DNA of 64,000 nt from Phycisphaeraceae bacterium (GTDB lineage: Bacteria > Planctomycetota > Phycisphaerae > Phycisphaerales > UBA1924): contig JAHBXE010000003.1 of assembly GCA_019636625.1 (NCBI GenBank), positions 124,001 to 188,000 on the forward strand, written 5' to 3'. Below the pieces are notes generated by a model. It did not search any database, was not told the origin of the DNA, and saw only the letters and a program-made list of their open reading frames with translations. This document shows, in pieces, positions 17,721 through 27,410 of this stretch (positions within the stretch are counted from its first letter, which is position 1; each line of letters begins with the position of its first letter). Made by a program: the position numbers and the translations under genes.

Positions 17721-20576
17721 TTACCGTTCTTGCTTGTTCTCCGGCATCCTTGCTTTCCAGTCCGCCGACTTCGCATCGTGCCCCTTGCCCGGGTCGGCCT
17801 TGTCCCACGCGGCGTAGAAGTCCGCAAGGGCCCGGATGCAATCGCGGGTGTCCGTATGGGATCCGCCGCGGATCTTGACAAAGATGTCGTGGGCTTCGAG
17901 CAGGTTGGCTTCGGCATCGACAAAGTCGGCGGGCACTTTGGCCGTCGCCGTGCGGGCCACACCGAGGTGCACCAGAAGCAGTGCGAGACGGCCGGCATCG
18001 CCGCCGGTGACGGCCCTTCGTGCCACGGCCTCCGCCGGCACGAGCAGTTCGATCATCTGAGCCGGCTGGCCCTGTTCCTGCAGAAGGGCGGCCATGTATC
18101 CGATCGCGTTGAGTGTTTCGGGGTGCTCTTCGCCCAGCACACGGCGGCTCTTCTCCATAGCCTCACGGAACAACGACTCAGCCTCGGCCAGTTTGCCCCG
18201 TTCTTGAAGCAAAGATCCCAAGTGAGTGATTGAAACAAGCGTGCCCGGGTGATCCTCACCCAACACGCGGCGACGCTTGTCCAACACCTCTCGGCAGTAC
18301 GGCTCGGCCTCGTCGAGTTTGCCCTGAGCCTTCAGCACCGCGCTGAGGTTGTTCGTCAAGGTCAATGTGCCGGGGTGGTTCTCCCCGAGCGTGCGCCGGC
18401 CCTTGTTGAGGGCATCGCGCAGGTACGGCTCGGCCTCGGCGAACTTCCCTGCTGCCTGCAGGAACGTGCCCAGGTTGTTGGTCACCATCAGGGTGTTGGG
18501 GTGCTCCTCTCCCAGCAGGCGCCGGCTCTTCTCCAGCGCCTCGCGATAGAACGGCTCGGCCTCGGCCAGCTTTCCCTGAGCCTCGAGCAGGGAACCCATG
18601 CTGATGATCGCGACCACCGTGTCGCGATGCTCCTCTCCGAGCACACGCCGGTAGGTGTCCAGGGCTTCGCGCCGGAACGGCTCGGCTTCGGCAAGCCTGC
18701 CCTGGTGCTGCAGCAGCAGGCCCATTTCGCTCATCGACGTCAGCGTGTCACGATGCTCGTTGCCCAGCACGCGCCGGCGCGTTGCCAGCGCGCTGGTCTG
18801 CAGGGGCAGCGCGGCATGGTACAGACCGAGCGCCTGATAGCGAGTGGCAAGCGCGTGCCGCAACTGTGCATCCACCACTGGTTGGTTCTTGAACTGCGTG
18901 TCGATGGCCTCAATGGCGGGCTTCAGAATCGTTCGGTCGATCAACTCCCGGGCCGCGTCCGTCGCGTTGACCCTGCTCCACTCCCGCTTGAACGTCTCCA
19001 CCCGACCGGCCCGCTCGGCCTCGGGTATGGGCGGATTCGCCGTGTTCAACGCGACGACGAACTTCGCGATGACATCATCCGTCAGCTCCTTGCCCGCCTT
19101 GGTCGGGTCGATCTGGTCCAGCATCCCCGCCTGGAAATCGGACACCTGTTTGAGTTCTTCGGCACGGGCCTTGGCTTGCGCCTCGGCCTCGCGGGCCCTT
19201 TGTGCCTCATCAAGGGCGATGGTCCTGGCTTTCGCTTCGTCGAGGCGCGCCTGCACGGCCTTCTGAAGTCCGTAGGTGGTTCCCGCCAGGCCGATCGACA
19301 GCGCCAGGGCAACCGAGGCCGCCGCGGCGACCGCCACCTTGTGTCTGCGGACAAACTTCCGGGCGCGATAGGAAGCGCTGGGAGGGGCCGCGACGACCGC
19401 CTCTCCCGAGAGATAGCGATGAATATCCGCTGCCAGCCCGTTCGCGGATTCATACCGGCGAGCGCGGTCTTTCTCCATCGCTTTCATCACGATCCAGTCG
19501 AGCTCGCCGCGGATGATGGTTACGAGCTTCTTCGGTTCGGTGTGCCGGCGTACCGCGACGCTGGCGATCGTGTCGCTGGACTGGCTGAGCCGCGTACTGG
19601 GATTGGGGGGGTCAACCTCGCGGATGATGCGCTGGATCTCGGCGTAGGCGACGGAGCGCAGCCGCTTGGCGTCAAAGGGTGTGCTGCCGGTGAGGAGTTC
19701 GTACAGGAGGACACCGAGGGAGTACACATCCGTGCGGGTGTCAATGTCCAGAGAGCCCTCGGCCTGCTCGGGGCTCATGTACTCCGGCGTGCCGATAAGC
19801 TGGCGGTGCTCGGTGAAGAGGGTCTTCTCGGTGAGCTTGGAGGCGGTGGCCTTGGCGATTCCGAAGTCAATGACCTTCGCGTGGGGGCGGCCATCCTGCG
19901 TACTGACCAGGATGTTCGAGGGCTTGATGTCGCGGTGGATAATCCCCTTGGTGTGCGCGTGCTGCACGGCGTTGCACACTTGGGCAAAGAGCTCCAGACG
20001 GTCCCCGATGCTCAGATTGTTCTTGTCGCAGTACTCGGCGATGGGGTCGCCCTTGACCAGGTCCATCACGAAGTACGGTCGGCCGGTGTCTGTCGCGCTC
20101 ACATCAAGCACACGGGCGATGTGTGGGTGGTCCATCATCGCCAGGGCTTGGCGCTCGGCCTCGAACCGCGCGATGATGGCGCGAGTGTCCATCCCCAGCT
20201 TGATGATCTTGAGCGCCACCTTGCGTTGAACCGGCTTCTCCTGCTCGGCCATGAACACCGAGCCGAAGCCGTCTTCGCCGATCAGTTGAAGCAGTTTGTA
20301 GGAACCGATGCGTGTGCCAGCCCCTTCGCGCAGCTCGCCCGCGGCGACTTGTCCCGTACGAATGGTCGCTTGATTGGCCGGATCGAGCACCACATTGGCC
20401 GTCGGTTCGCCGAGGAACACGTCGCCCTCGGCGGCGGCGATCATGGCCTCGATGCGATGTCGGAGGGCGTGATCGCCGCCGCATTCGCTCGAGAGAAGCG
20501 CGGATCGGTCCGCGGGCGCAGCCTCAAGGACGAGGTCAAATATCCGGCGGAGGTTCTGATGGGGCTCCATGTTCAT
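17721..20576 (-). CDS. Membrane Ser/Thr protein kinase with tandem TPRs
   Basis: 951 residues. Same architecture as the downstream gene: leader, kinase domain (LIGEDGFGSVF, VALK, HRDIKPSNIL, DFGIAKA), one membrane helix (AVAAAASVALALSIGLAG) and an extracytoplasmic tail. The tail contains about seven regular TPRs of 42 residues of the type LGEEHRDTxxxxxxxGxLLxxQGKLAEAEPxxREAL, the kinesin light chain-like form. The glycine loop reads GEDGFG rather than GxGGFG. The start at 20576 (MNMEPH) has no clear ribosome binding site; a second ATG is two codons on. The kinase regions of the two genes are very alike, a tandem duplication. Confidence 0.88.
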   Translation of the reverse strand: MNMEPHQNLRRIFDLVLEAAPADRSALLSSECGGDHALRHRIEAMIAAAEGDVFLGEPTANVVLDPANQATIRTGQVAAGELREGAGTRIGSYKLLQLIGEDGFGSVFMAEQEKPVQRKVALKIIKLGMDTRAIIARFEAERQALAMMDHPHIARVLDVSATDTGRPYFVMDLVKGDPIAEYCDKNNLSIGDRLELFAQVCNAVQHAHTKGIIHRDIKPSNILVSTQDGRPHAKVIDFGIAKATASKLTEKTLFTEHRQLIGTPEYMSPEQAEGSLDIDTRTDVYSLGVLLYELLTGSTPFDAKRLRSVAYAEIQRIIREVDPPNPSTRLSQSSDTIASVAVRRHTEPKKLVTIIRGELDWIVMKAMEKDRARRYESANGLAADIHRYLSGEAVVAAPPSASYRARKFVRRHKVAVAAAASVALALSIGLAGTTYGLQKAVQARLDEAKARTIALDEAQRAREAEAQAKARAEELKQVSDFQAGMLDQIDPTKAGKELTDDVIAKFVVALNTANPPIPEAERAGRVETFKREWSRVNATDAARELIDRTILKPAIEAIDTQFKNQPVVDAQLRHALATRYQALGLYHAALPLQTSALATRRRVLGNEHRDTLTSMSEMGLLLQHQGRLAEAEPFRREALDTYRRVLGEEHRDTVVAIISMGSLLEAQGKLAEAEPFYREALEKSRRLLGEEHPNTLMVTNNLGTFLQAAGKFAEAEPYLRDALNKGRRTLGENHPGTLTLTNNLSAVLKAQGKLDEAEPYCREVLDKRRRVLGEDHPGTLVSITHLGSLLQERGKLAEAESLFREAMEKSRRVLGEEHPETLNAIGYMAALLQEQGQPAQMIELLVPAEAVARRAVTGGDAGRLALLLVHLGVARTATAKVPADFVDAEANLLEAHDIFVKIRGGSHTDTRDCIRALADFYAAWDKADPGKGHDAKSADWKARMPENKQER
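18072..18827 (-). repeat. 126-bp tandem repeats encoding TPRs
   Basis: About six head-to-tail units with an exact 126-bp spacing. For example, the codons for the RRVLGEEH-type junction recur at about 18135, 18261, 18387, 18513, 18639 and 18765. Each unit encodes one 42-residue TPR of the kinase gene. The units are highly similar at the DNA level, so unit number could change by recombination. Boundaries are approximate. Confidence 0.75.
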
Positions 20577-20732
20577 AGCAGAGTCCGGTGGCGGCTCGTC
20601 CTTTGTATCAGAAACGGTTTCAACACGAACCCGGAATACGGCATGGAAACTCGGATGCATGTGCCGGTGCCCGACGCGCCCGCATGACTTCCCTACCAGT
20701 CGAACGCCAAACCCCTGCACATCTCAGGTAAT

Positions 20733-20763
20733 CAGACCTGCGCCCGTGAGGACGACAGGTCTG
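20733..20763 (-). terminator. Hairpin after the secreted-protein gene
   Basis: A perfect 8-bp inverted repeat CAGACCTG/CAGGTCTG with a 15-base loop lies just downstream of the stop at 20772 on the minus strand. No T-tract follows, so it may be a processing or attenuating hairpin rather than a full terminator. Confidence 0.35.
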
Positions 20764-20771
20764 GAGCGGAG

Positions 20772-21524
20772 TCAGTTCGTGGGGGAGAGTTCGCGGTAGG
20801 TGCCGTTGGCCACCACCGTCCGGTTCTTGCCGACGCTGGAGATCCACTCCTGCGCCCAGGGCTCAAGAATCGCATCCATCAGGGTCGCGCGGCGTTCGAT
20901 GGAGGGGCAGTTGAGTGAAACAAGATGGGTGAAGTCGGTCCGGCCAGCGACAACGCGGTAGCAGTTGATCTTGACATCCTTGAGGTCGTTCGCGTCGAAC
21001 AGCGTGCGCAGGCCGTCGAGGGCCTTCAGGTACGCGGCCTCATCGGAGAGGACGACACGGGTGTTGTAAACGGCGGAAGAATCCGCTCGCCCTTCCCAGC
21101 GGACAGCCTTGTACTGGGTCTGCTGGCCGAGCTTGCGGACCTGGTTCATGCCGGCGCGGAGCTTGAGGAGGCCGGGGTCCTTCTCAAACGCCTGCCCGTT
21201 CGCGGCCAGCTTGCTGAAGGATTCGGCGGTCTGAACGGAAAAGACCTTGCCCGAGTCCTCTCCCGCGGCCTGGCCGATGAAGACCCTGGTGTTGTTCTCG
21301 ATGTGGAACGCCTCATAGATCGCCTTGTTCGACTTGGCGATCCACATCGCGTAATCCTCGGGCGAGTCGGTCTCGATCTCCTGAATGACGATCACGGGCA
21401 TGACCGACCCCTGCTTGGCCGTTGGCTTGGCGGGGGAGGTGGAGGGTTGGAAGGCGGCCGCCGCGAGGAGGCCGACACCGGCGAGCATGCCGAGGCAGGT
21501 AACGATTCGAGTGAGGCGCTTCAT
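20772..21524 (-). CDS. Secreted protein, unknown function
   Basis: 250 residues. Signal peptide MKRLTRIVTCLGMLAGVGLL ending near AAAAFQ, followed by a Pro/Thr linker and a soluble domain without recognised motifs. The domain contains VMPVIVIQEIETDSPEDYAMW and repeated beta-alpha patterns reminiscent of ferredoxin-like or dimeric alpha-beta barrel proteins, a weak impression only. The ATG at 21524 follows GTGGAGA. It lies between an ECF sigma gene (110 bp upstream) and a kinase gene (195 bp downstream), all in the same direction, so it may be a target or partner of that signalling set. Confidence 0.65.
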   Translation of the reverse strand: MKRLTRIVTCLGMLAGVGLLAAAAFQPSTSPAKPTAKQGSVMPVIVIQEIETDSPEDYAMWIAKSNKAIYEAFHIENNTRVFIGQAAGEDSGKVFSVQTAESFSKLAANGQAFEKDPGLLKLRAGMNQVRKLGQQTQYKAVRWEGRADSSAVYNTRVVLSDEAAYLKALDGLRTLFDANDLKDVKINCYRVVAGRTDFTHLVSLNCPSIERRATLMDAILEPWAQEWISSVGKNRTVVANGTYRELSPTN

Positions 21525-21634
21525 GGGACATCTCCACTGAAAGGGGGGGGAGGGGGGGAATGGTGCGACACACTCCAAGCGAGGGAGGAGCGGGGGCGGG
21601 ATCAGGAAACCGCTGAATGAAGAAGGTGGAGCGG

Positions 21635-22240
21635 TTACACCCGTCCCGACTCGATCGCTTCCTTCAGCCAGCCTCGTGCGAATGCCCATGATCGCTTCAC
21701 CGTGGGGGCAGAGACGCCCATCGCCGCCGCGGTTTGGTCGATGGAGAGCCCCGCGAAGTAGCGGAGTCGGACCACGGCCGCGGCTTCCGGGTCCACACCC
21801 TCCAAGCGAGAAATGGCCTCGTCAAGGATCAGGAATCCGGCGGACTGTTCATCGGAGGCCGGGTCCGGGAGGGAGGTCAGCTCGACGGCGGCGCGACGGG
21901 CATCAATGGCAGATCCGGACGGTTCTCCCGCAGCCTGTCCGCCACGTTTCAGGGCGAGACGGGCCTTGGCATGATCAAGGAGGACTTGTCGCATCGCCTG
22001 TGCCGCGGCGGTGTAGAAGTGGGCGCGATTGGCCCAAGGGATGTCGCGCGGGCCGCAGAGCTTGAGGTACGCCTCGTGGACGAGGGCGGTGGCGGAGAGC
22101 GTGTGGCCCTTGCGTTCGGCGGCGAGGTGGTTCTGTGCCGCGGCCCGGAGCTGGTCGTACACGAGAGGGAGAAGGTCGCGGATCCTGTCTGAGGCCGAGC
22201 GATGGTCGTTGAGGAGAAGCGTGACCGGGGCGGGGTCCAT
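21635..22240 (-). CDS. ECF-type RNA polymerase sigma factor
   Basis: 201 residues. Looks like the ECF subgroup common in planctomycetes and acidobacteria (recalled as TIGR02999). The N-terminal sigma-2 region includes LVYDQLRAAAQNHLAAER and ATALVHEAYLKL, then NRAHFYTAAAQAMRQVLLDH. The C-terminal sigma-4 HTH is AAVVRLRYFAGLSIDQTAAA followed by MGVSAPTVKRSWAFARGWL. It should direct transcription of a regulon in response to a partner kinase; two kinases lie downstream on the same strand. The ATG at 22240 is favoured over an in-frame codon 12 residues earlier. Confidence 0.87.
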   Translation of the reverse strand: MDPAPVTLLLNDHRSASDRIRDLLPLVYDQLRAAAQNHLAAERKGHTLSATALVHEAYLKLCGPRDIPWANRAHFYTAAAQAMRQVLLDHAKARLALKRGGQAAGEPSGSAIDARRAAVELTSLPDPASDEQSAGFLILDEAISRLEGVDPEAAAVVRLRYFAGLSIDQTAAAMGVSAPTVKRSWAFARGWLKEAIESGRV

Positions 22241-22331
22241 GTCACGAGTGTACGAAGAGCTCGGGGCGGAGCGCACTACCCGCCGAACCCGCGGTACCCG
22301 AGCATCGGGCGCACACGGCTACGATCCACGT

Positions 22332-22553
22332 ATGGATAGGCTCGAGCGGATTCACCGGATCGAGATCATCAGCGATGAACAGGCGGCCATCCTCCGGCGC
22401 ATCCCCGGTGCCCGGCGCGTGGCCATGATGGATGCGCTGTGCGACTTCGGGCGCGAACTGATGTTCGCGAGACTCCGCGCGACCCACCCGACGTGGACGG
22501 ACGAACAGCGGGCGACCGAAGTGGCGCGGAGGGTCGCGCGTGCGTCCGAGTGA
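22332..22553 (+). CDS. Small helical protein, possible antitoxin
   Basis: 73 residues, charged and helical (MDRLERIHRIEIISDEQAAI), ending in a VARRVARASE tail. It is too short for a domain assignment. Its last 14 bases overlap the GTG start of the nucleotidyltransferase gene, a layout typical of translationally coupled toxin-antitoxin or paired regulatory proteins. Function is inferred from this context only. Confidence 0.55.
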   Translation: MDRLERIHRIEIISDEQAAILRRIPGARRVAMMDALCDFGRELMFARLRATHPTWTDEQRATEVARRVARASE

Positions 22554-23106
22554 CCTGGTGAGGTTGGTGCACGAAACATGCGAGCGCCTGGGCTTGGCGT
22601 ACTTCGTGTCGGGATCTGTCGCCAGCTCGTATTACGGAGAGTACCGCAACACGCTCGATGTGGACATCGTTGTTGACCTGCCCGCCCCGGCGATTTCGCC
22701 TTTGTGTTCTGCCTTCGCCCAACCCGAGTGGTACCTCAGTGAAGAGGCGGCGTACGAGGCGGTTCAACGTTCGGGCATGTTCAACATCATTCACGTGCCC
22801 TCCGGACTCAAGATCGACGTTTCCGTCCTGAGACCGCGGCCGGCGGACGAACTCCGAATGGACCGGCGGACACTGGTCACGCTGGAAGGGGGCATCCGCG
22901 CGTGGTTTGCCGCGCCGGAAGATGTCATTCTGGCGAAGCTCGAGTTCTATCAGTTGGGCGGGAGTGACAAGCACGTGAGGGACATTGCCGGCATGCTCAA
23001 GACACTCGATGTGCCGATCGACATGGCGTACCTGGACCATTGGGCGCTCCGGCTCGGCGTGCACCGTGAATGGGCGGCCCTCAAGATTCGCCTGGGCATG
23101 GCCTGA
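22540..23106 (+). CDS. Nucleotidyltransferase-fold protein (AbiEii/MNT-like)
   Basis: 188 residues from a GTG start. The N-terminus has the minimal nucleotidyltransferase signature FVSGSVASSYYGEYRNTLDV DIVVDL, that is GS-x-A followed by a D-x-D metal pair. A later KIDVSVLR supplies the third acidic residue, and APEDVILAKLEFY is the helix typical of AbiEii-type and related proteins. Such enzymes transfer nucleotides to proteins or tRNA and act as toxins in some systems. Paired with the overlapping 73-residue gene. Could instead be an orphan housekeeping transferase. Confidence 0.7.
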   Translation: MRPSDLVRLVHETCERLGLAYFVSGSVASSYYGEYRNTLDVDIVVDLPAPAISPLCSAFAQPEWYLSEEAAYEAVQRSGMFNIIHVPSGLKIDVSVLRPRPADELRMDRRTLVTLEGGIRAWFAAPEDVILAKLEFYQLGGSDKHVRDIAGMLKTLDVPIDMAYLDHWALRLGVHREWAALKIRLGMA

Positions 23107-23165
23107 GCGCGCTGGGCGTGCTTACATTGGCGGTCGCACTTTCTCACCTTCCGTCGGGAGATGCC

Positions 23166-24368
<1,203 letters not shown>

Positions 24369-24474
24369 GGAACCAGCCCAACGCGGACGCCCTCAACTTG
24401 GCGACTGGGTTGGAAGCGGCTGGGTGTCCTTGACCGCGGCAGGGATCTCTCCCCCCACACTCCCCCCATCCCCC

Positions 24475-25239
24475 CTACCCCCCCCCACCCCCCCCGCTCG
24501 GCCACAACGCCCGCACCGCCCGCTGCGCCTCATCCGCCACCAGCGCCCACCCGTCCCGGTCGCTCGTCGCGTGCTCGAACGACATCGCCGGACCGACGCG
24601 GATCCGGATCCGCCGCGGACGGGGGATCGTCCGATCCGGCGGCATCGCCTTGAACGCGCCCTTGATGAAGCACGGCACCACGGGGATGTTCGTCCCCGCC
24701 ACCAGCATCCCCAGCCCCGCCTTGAAGGGCTTCATCACGCCGTCCCGCGCCCTGGCGCCCTCGGGAAACAGGATGTACCCGCTGTGCCCGCGTGAGAGCC
24801 GCTCGCGCAACTCCTCCAGCGCGTGCGTCGTCGCCTTCTTCCGCCACAGCGGGAGCGCGTTGATGAACGCCGCCGTGATCACCGAACTCGCCACGTTGTC
24901 GAAGAACACATCCCCCGCCGCCACCGGGTACGTGTACACCGCCGTCTTGATCGGCAGCGCCGCCTTCAGCGCCAGCGCATCGAGGTGGCTCGTGTGGTTC
25001 GAGATCACCACGAACGGCGTCCCCCGTGGCAGGTGCTCCCTCCCCTCCACCTTCAACCGGTGGTACACCTTGAAGTACACCCGGAAGAACACCTCCGCCG
25101 CCGCGTGCGACAGGAAGTTGAAGAACCCTGGCTCCCGGCGCACGCTCCGCATCGCCGCGATCGGCGGCAGGTCATGGTCCGCCGCGGGCTCGAAGGCCCA
25201 TGTACGGTCCGGCTTGGGGCTTGGCTTGGTTTCGGGCAT
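24475..25239 (-). CDS. Lysophospholipid acyltransferase (PlsC-like)
   Basis: 254 residues. Transfers an acyl chain to lysophosphatidic acid or a similar lipid at the inner membrane. The family's blocks are present: NHTSHLDALAL (HX4D catalytic), YILFPEGARARDG (FPEG), and VVPCFIKGAF. The ATG at 25239 is preferred over an in-frame TTG four codons upstream. The C-terminus ends in six glycines encoded by a G/C homopolymer tract (plus-strand C runs at 24478-24486 and 24488-24495), so its last residues may vary. It lies 48 bp downstream of cdsA on the same strand, consistent with a phospholipid synthesis operon. Confidence 0.85.
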   Translation of the reverse strand: MPETKPSPKPDRTWAFEPAADHDLPPIAAMRSVRREPGFFNFLSHAAAEVFFRVYFKVYHRLKVEGREHLPRGTPFVVISNHTSHLDALALKAALPIKTAVYTYPVAAGDVFFDNVASSVITAAFINALPLWRKKATTHALEELRERLSRGHSGYILFPEGARARDGVMKPFKAGLGMLVAGTNIPVVPCFIKGAFKAMPPDRTIPRPRRIRIRVGPAMSFEHATSDRDGWALVADEAQRAVRALWPSGGGGGG

Positions 25240-25287
25240 GGCGCGGCACAAGCGTACGCCCCCGCCGGAGCATTCCCTTCCCCCGCC

Positions 25288-26289
25288 TCAGGGCAGCGTG
25301 AACAACCGGCCCGCCCGATCCGCCCCGAAGGGGTCGAGGATGTTGATGTAGTGAAACGCCGCGGGCGCCACCACCATCAGCGAGGTGAACCGGTCCAGGA
25401 ACCCCCCCGAACCCGGGAAGGTTGCGCCGATGTCCTTGATACCGATGTCCCGCTTGATCGACCCGAGCACCAGATCCCCCACCTGGCTGCCGACCGCGAT
25501 GATCAGGCCCAGCAGCGCCAGGCGCGCCGGCGTGTCCAGCCGTGTCTCCGGGAACACCAGGTGCCCCAGGTACGCCGCGACCGGCGCCGTCACCAGCAGC
25601 GCCCCGATGTGCCCCTCCAGCGTTTTCCTCGGGCTCGTGTTCGGGAACAGTTTCCGTCTGCCGAACGCCCGCCCGAAAATGAACCCCGCCAGGTCCGACA
25701 GGTGCACACACAAAATCAACATGCACATGATCGGTCGGTAGTTCCGGTCGTTGGCCATGTACCCAAGGTGCCCCAGCCCCGACCCCAGCAGCAGGAACCC
25801 CACCGCCGCCAGCGCCACGCGCTGGATGTACCCCTTGGGCTCATCCGGGATCACCCCGCCCGCGGCAAAGACCGTGCACATCAGCGGCGCCAGCGCCAGG
25901 AACAACCGGTACCAGTGGTCCACGCTGGTCAGGAACACCAGGATGATCCCCAGCCCCACCATCCCGCTCATCGCGTGGAACCGGAACAGCCCCGTCGCCC
26001 GCGCGTACTCCCGGTAGCACAGGAACGACGCCGCGCACACCATCACCATCGCCGCCAGCGGGCACCACAGGATCGGCCCGATCATCAGCGGGATCAGCAG
26101 CAGCCACGTGTAGTACCGCGACATGATGTCCCGGCGCATCACGTCCGTCAGCCGACCCATCCTCTCCAGCACCAGCGTCGTCGCCGGCGCCAGCACCAAC
26201 GCCGCGGCCGTGAACGCGATGGTGAACTGCGTCACCGGGTGCGACAACGCGCCGCGGGTCGAGAACAGGTACTTGATGGCTTCATCCAT
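25288..26289 (-). CDS. cdsA: Phosphatidate cytidylyltransferase, divergent signature
   Basis: 333 residues with eight to nine hydrophobic segments. Makes CDP-diacylglycerol from CTP and phosphatidate in the inner membrane. The C-terminal family signature is recognisable as GSIKRDIGIKDIGATFPGSG followed by GFLDRFTSL. Two positions usually conserved differ: the His of PGHGG is Ser, and the Asp after DR-x is Thr. HLSDLAGFIFGRAFGRRK, the expected loop before the signature, is intact. The ATG at 26289 gives MDEAIKYLF; longer upstream frame is antisense to the DinB-like gene. Followed by the acyltransferase. Confidence 0.83.
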   Translation of the reverse strand: MDEAIKYLFSTRGALSHPVTQFTIAFTAAALVLAPATTLVLERMGRLTDVMRRDIMSRYYTWLLLIPLMIGPILWCPLAAMVMVCAASFLCYREYARATGLFRFHAMSGMVGLGIILVFLTSVDHWYRLFLALAPLMCTVFAAGGVIPDEPKGYIQRVALAAVGFLLLGSGLGHLGYMANDRNYRPIMCMLILCVHLSDLAGFIFGRAFGRRKLFPNTSPRKTLEGHIGALLVTAPVAAYLGHLVFPETRLDTPARLALLGLIIAVGSQVGDLVLGSIKRDIGIKDIGATFPGSGGFLDRFTSLMVVAPAAFHYINILDPFGADRAGRLFTLP

Positions 26290-26364
26290 ACGTGACGGGA
26301 GCGCAGGGAGGGAAATGGAGGCGGGAGGCGGCGGACAGGATACCCACCCCACTACCATCGAGCG

Positions 26365-26877
26365 ATGGCCACCGTCCCTTGGTTTCAACGGTCGTTTTCC
26401 TTCGACACGCCGCTCCACACCTGGCCCGAGGTCGTCGAGCGCTTCCGGGGCCTTCCCCCTCGAATTGAGGATAAGGTCCGCCCCCTCTCCCACGCCACCC
26501 TCACCGCCTCCGACGGTGGCTGGTCCATCCTCGAAAACGTCGGCCACCTCCTGGTCCTCGACAAGGTCTTCGGCGGTCGGATCGAGGACTTCCTCGCCGG
26601 CGCGCCCACCCTCCGCGCGGCGGACCTGGAGAACAAGGCCACCTTCGCCGCGCGGTTCAACGAGTGGGACACCGGGGAACTCTGCCGCGCCCTGCGCACC
26701 GAGCGCGAACGCCAGGCGGCCCTCCTCGACACCCTCACCGAGTCCGACTTCGCCCGAACATCCCTGCACCCGCGTCTGAAGCAGCCCATGCGCCTCCTCG
26801 ACGCCATCACCTTCGTCTGCCAGCACGACGACTACCACCTCGCGCGGATGACGGAACTGGCGAAGAAGTTCGCGTGA
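26365..26877 (+). CDS. DinB-like four-helix-bundle protein
   Basis: 170 residues. It matches the DinB/YfiT-like fold with a three-histidine metal site: one His in WSILENVGHLLVLD and two in VCQHDDYHLARM. Members are thiol- or metal-dependent enzymes, often bacillithiol or mycothiol transferases, and mostly uncharacterised. Opening MATVPWFQRSFSFD is typical. It is divergent from cdsA with 75 bp between starts. The substrate is unknown. Confidence 0.75.
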   Translation: MATVPWFQRSFSFDTPLHTWPEVVERFRGLPPRIEDKVRPLSHATLTASDGGWSILENVGHLLVLDKVFGGRIEDFLAGAPTLRAADLENKATFAARFNEWDTGELCRALRTERERQAALLDTLTESDFARTSLHPRLKQPMRLLDAITFVCQHDDYHLARMTELAKKFA

Positions 26878-27004
26878 AGCGGGGCGTTCTGCCCCGGCGA
26901 ACTCGCCGCGCTCGGCACGCCAAGGAACCCGGAGCGCGAGCGACGGGTCGGCGCGACCGCACGCGCCCAAGTGCACTGCGCATCACGTAAATCTCCCGCA
27001 TCGC

Positions 27005-27243
27005 CAGGCCGAAGGCCTGCACGTCAGTAGGCGGGGGTCGCCGCGGAGCGGCACCCCCGCGAGAGAAGGGGTCCAGGGGGAGCAGCCTGAAGGGCTGCGA
27101 GGGAGGTCGTGGGTTGCAGGTGTGTCGAGGTCGGGGGCGTAGTGGCAGCCTTTCAGGCTGCGGGATTGTGTGGCGGGCTGACCGGGGGTGCCGCTTCGCG
27201 GCGACCCCAGGCTACGAACGGTCGAGCCCTTCGGGCTGGGGTA
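27005..27243 (+). repeat. Mosaic palindromic repeat, family 1, copy A
   Basis: About 240 bp made of short palindromes in fixed order. These are AGGCCGAAGGCCT, then GGGGGTCGCCGC-GAGCGGCACCCCC, then GCAGCCTGAAGGGCTGC, then GCAGCCTTTCAGGCTGC, then GGGGTGCCGCTTCGCGGCGACCCC, and finally AGCCCTTCGGGCT. The same order recurs in copy B (27885-28130), same orientation, and inverted at 62423-62662. It fills most of the gap between the DinB-like gene and the broken transposase; the rest (27244-27410) holds GGACTGAGGAA-type direct repeats and nothing else I can assign. Confidence 0.85.
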
Positions 27244-27410
27244 GGACTGAGGAAGGACTGAGGAAGGACGGGACTGAGAGAGGATGGGACTGCGAAGAAT
27301 CTGAGAAAGGAGGGCGCGTCGGACGCTGCTGGTGCGGGGTGGGTGTTCGCGCGCGGTTGTTTCGATGCGAAGATGGTCGTTCGTGGGGTCTCGGGACTTA
27401 CAGGTGCTGG

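Noticed and set aside
15104..20687. Two plus-strand open frames of more than 800 codons
   Set aside because: Both are complements of the two kinase genes, whose kinase and TPR motifs are unmistakable on the minus strand.
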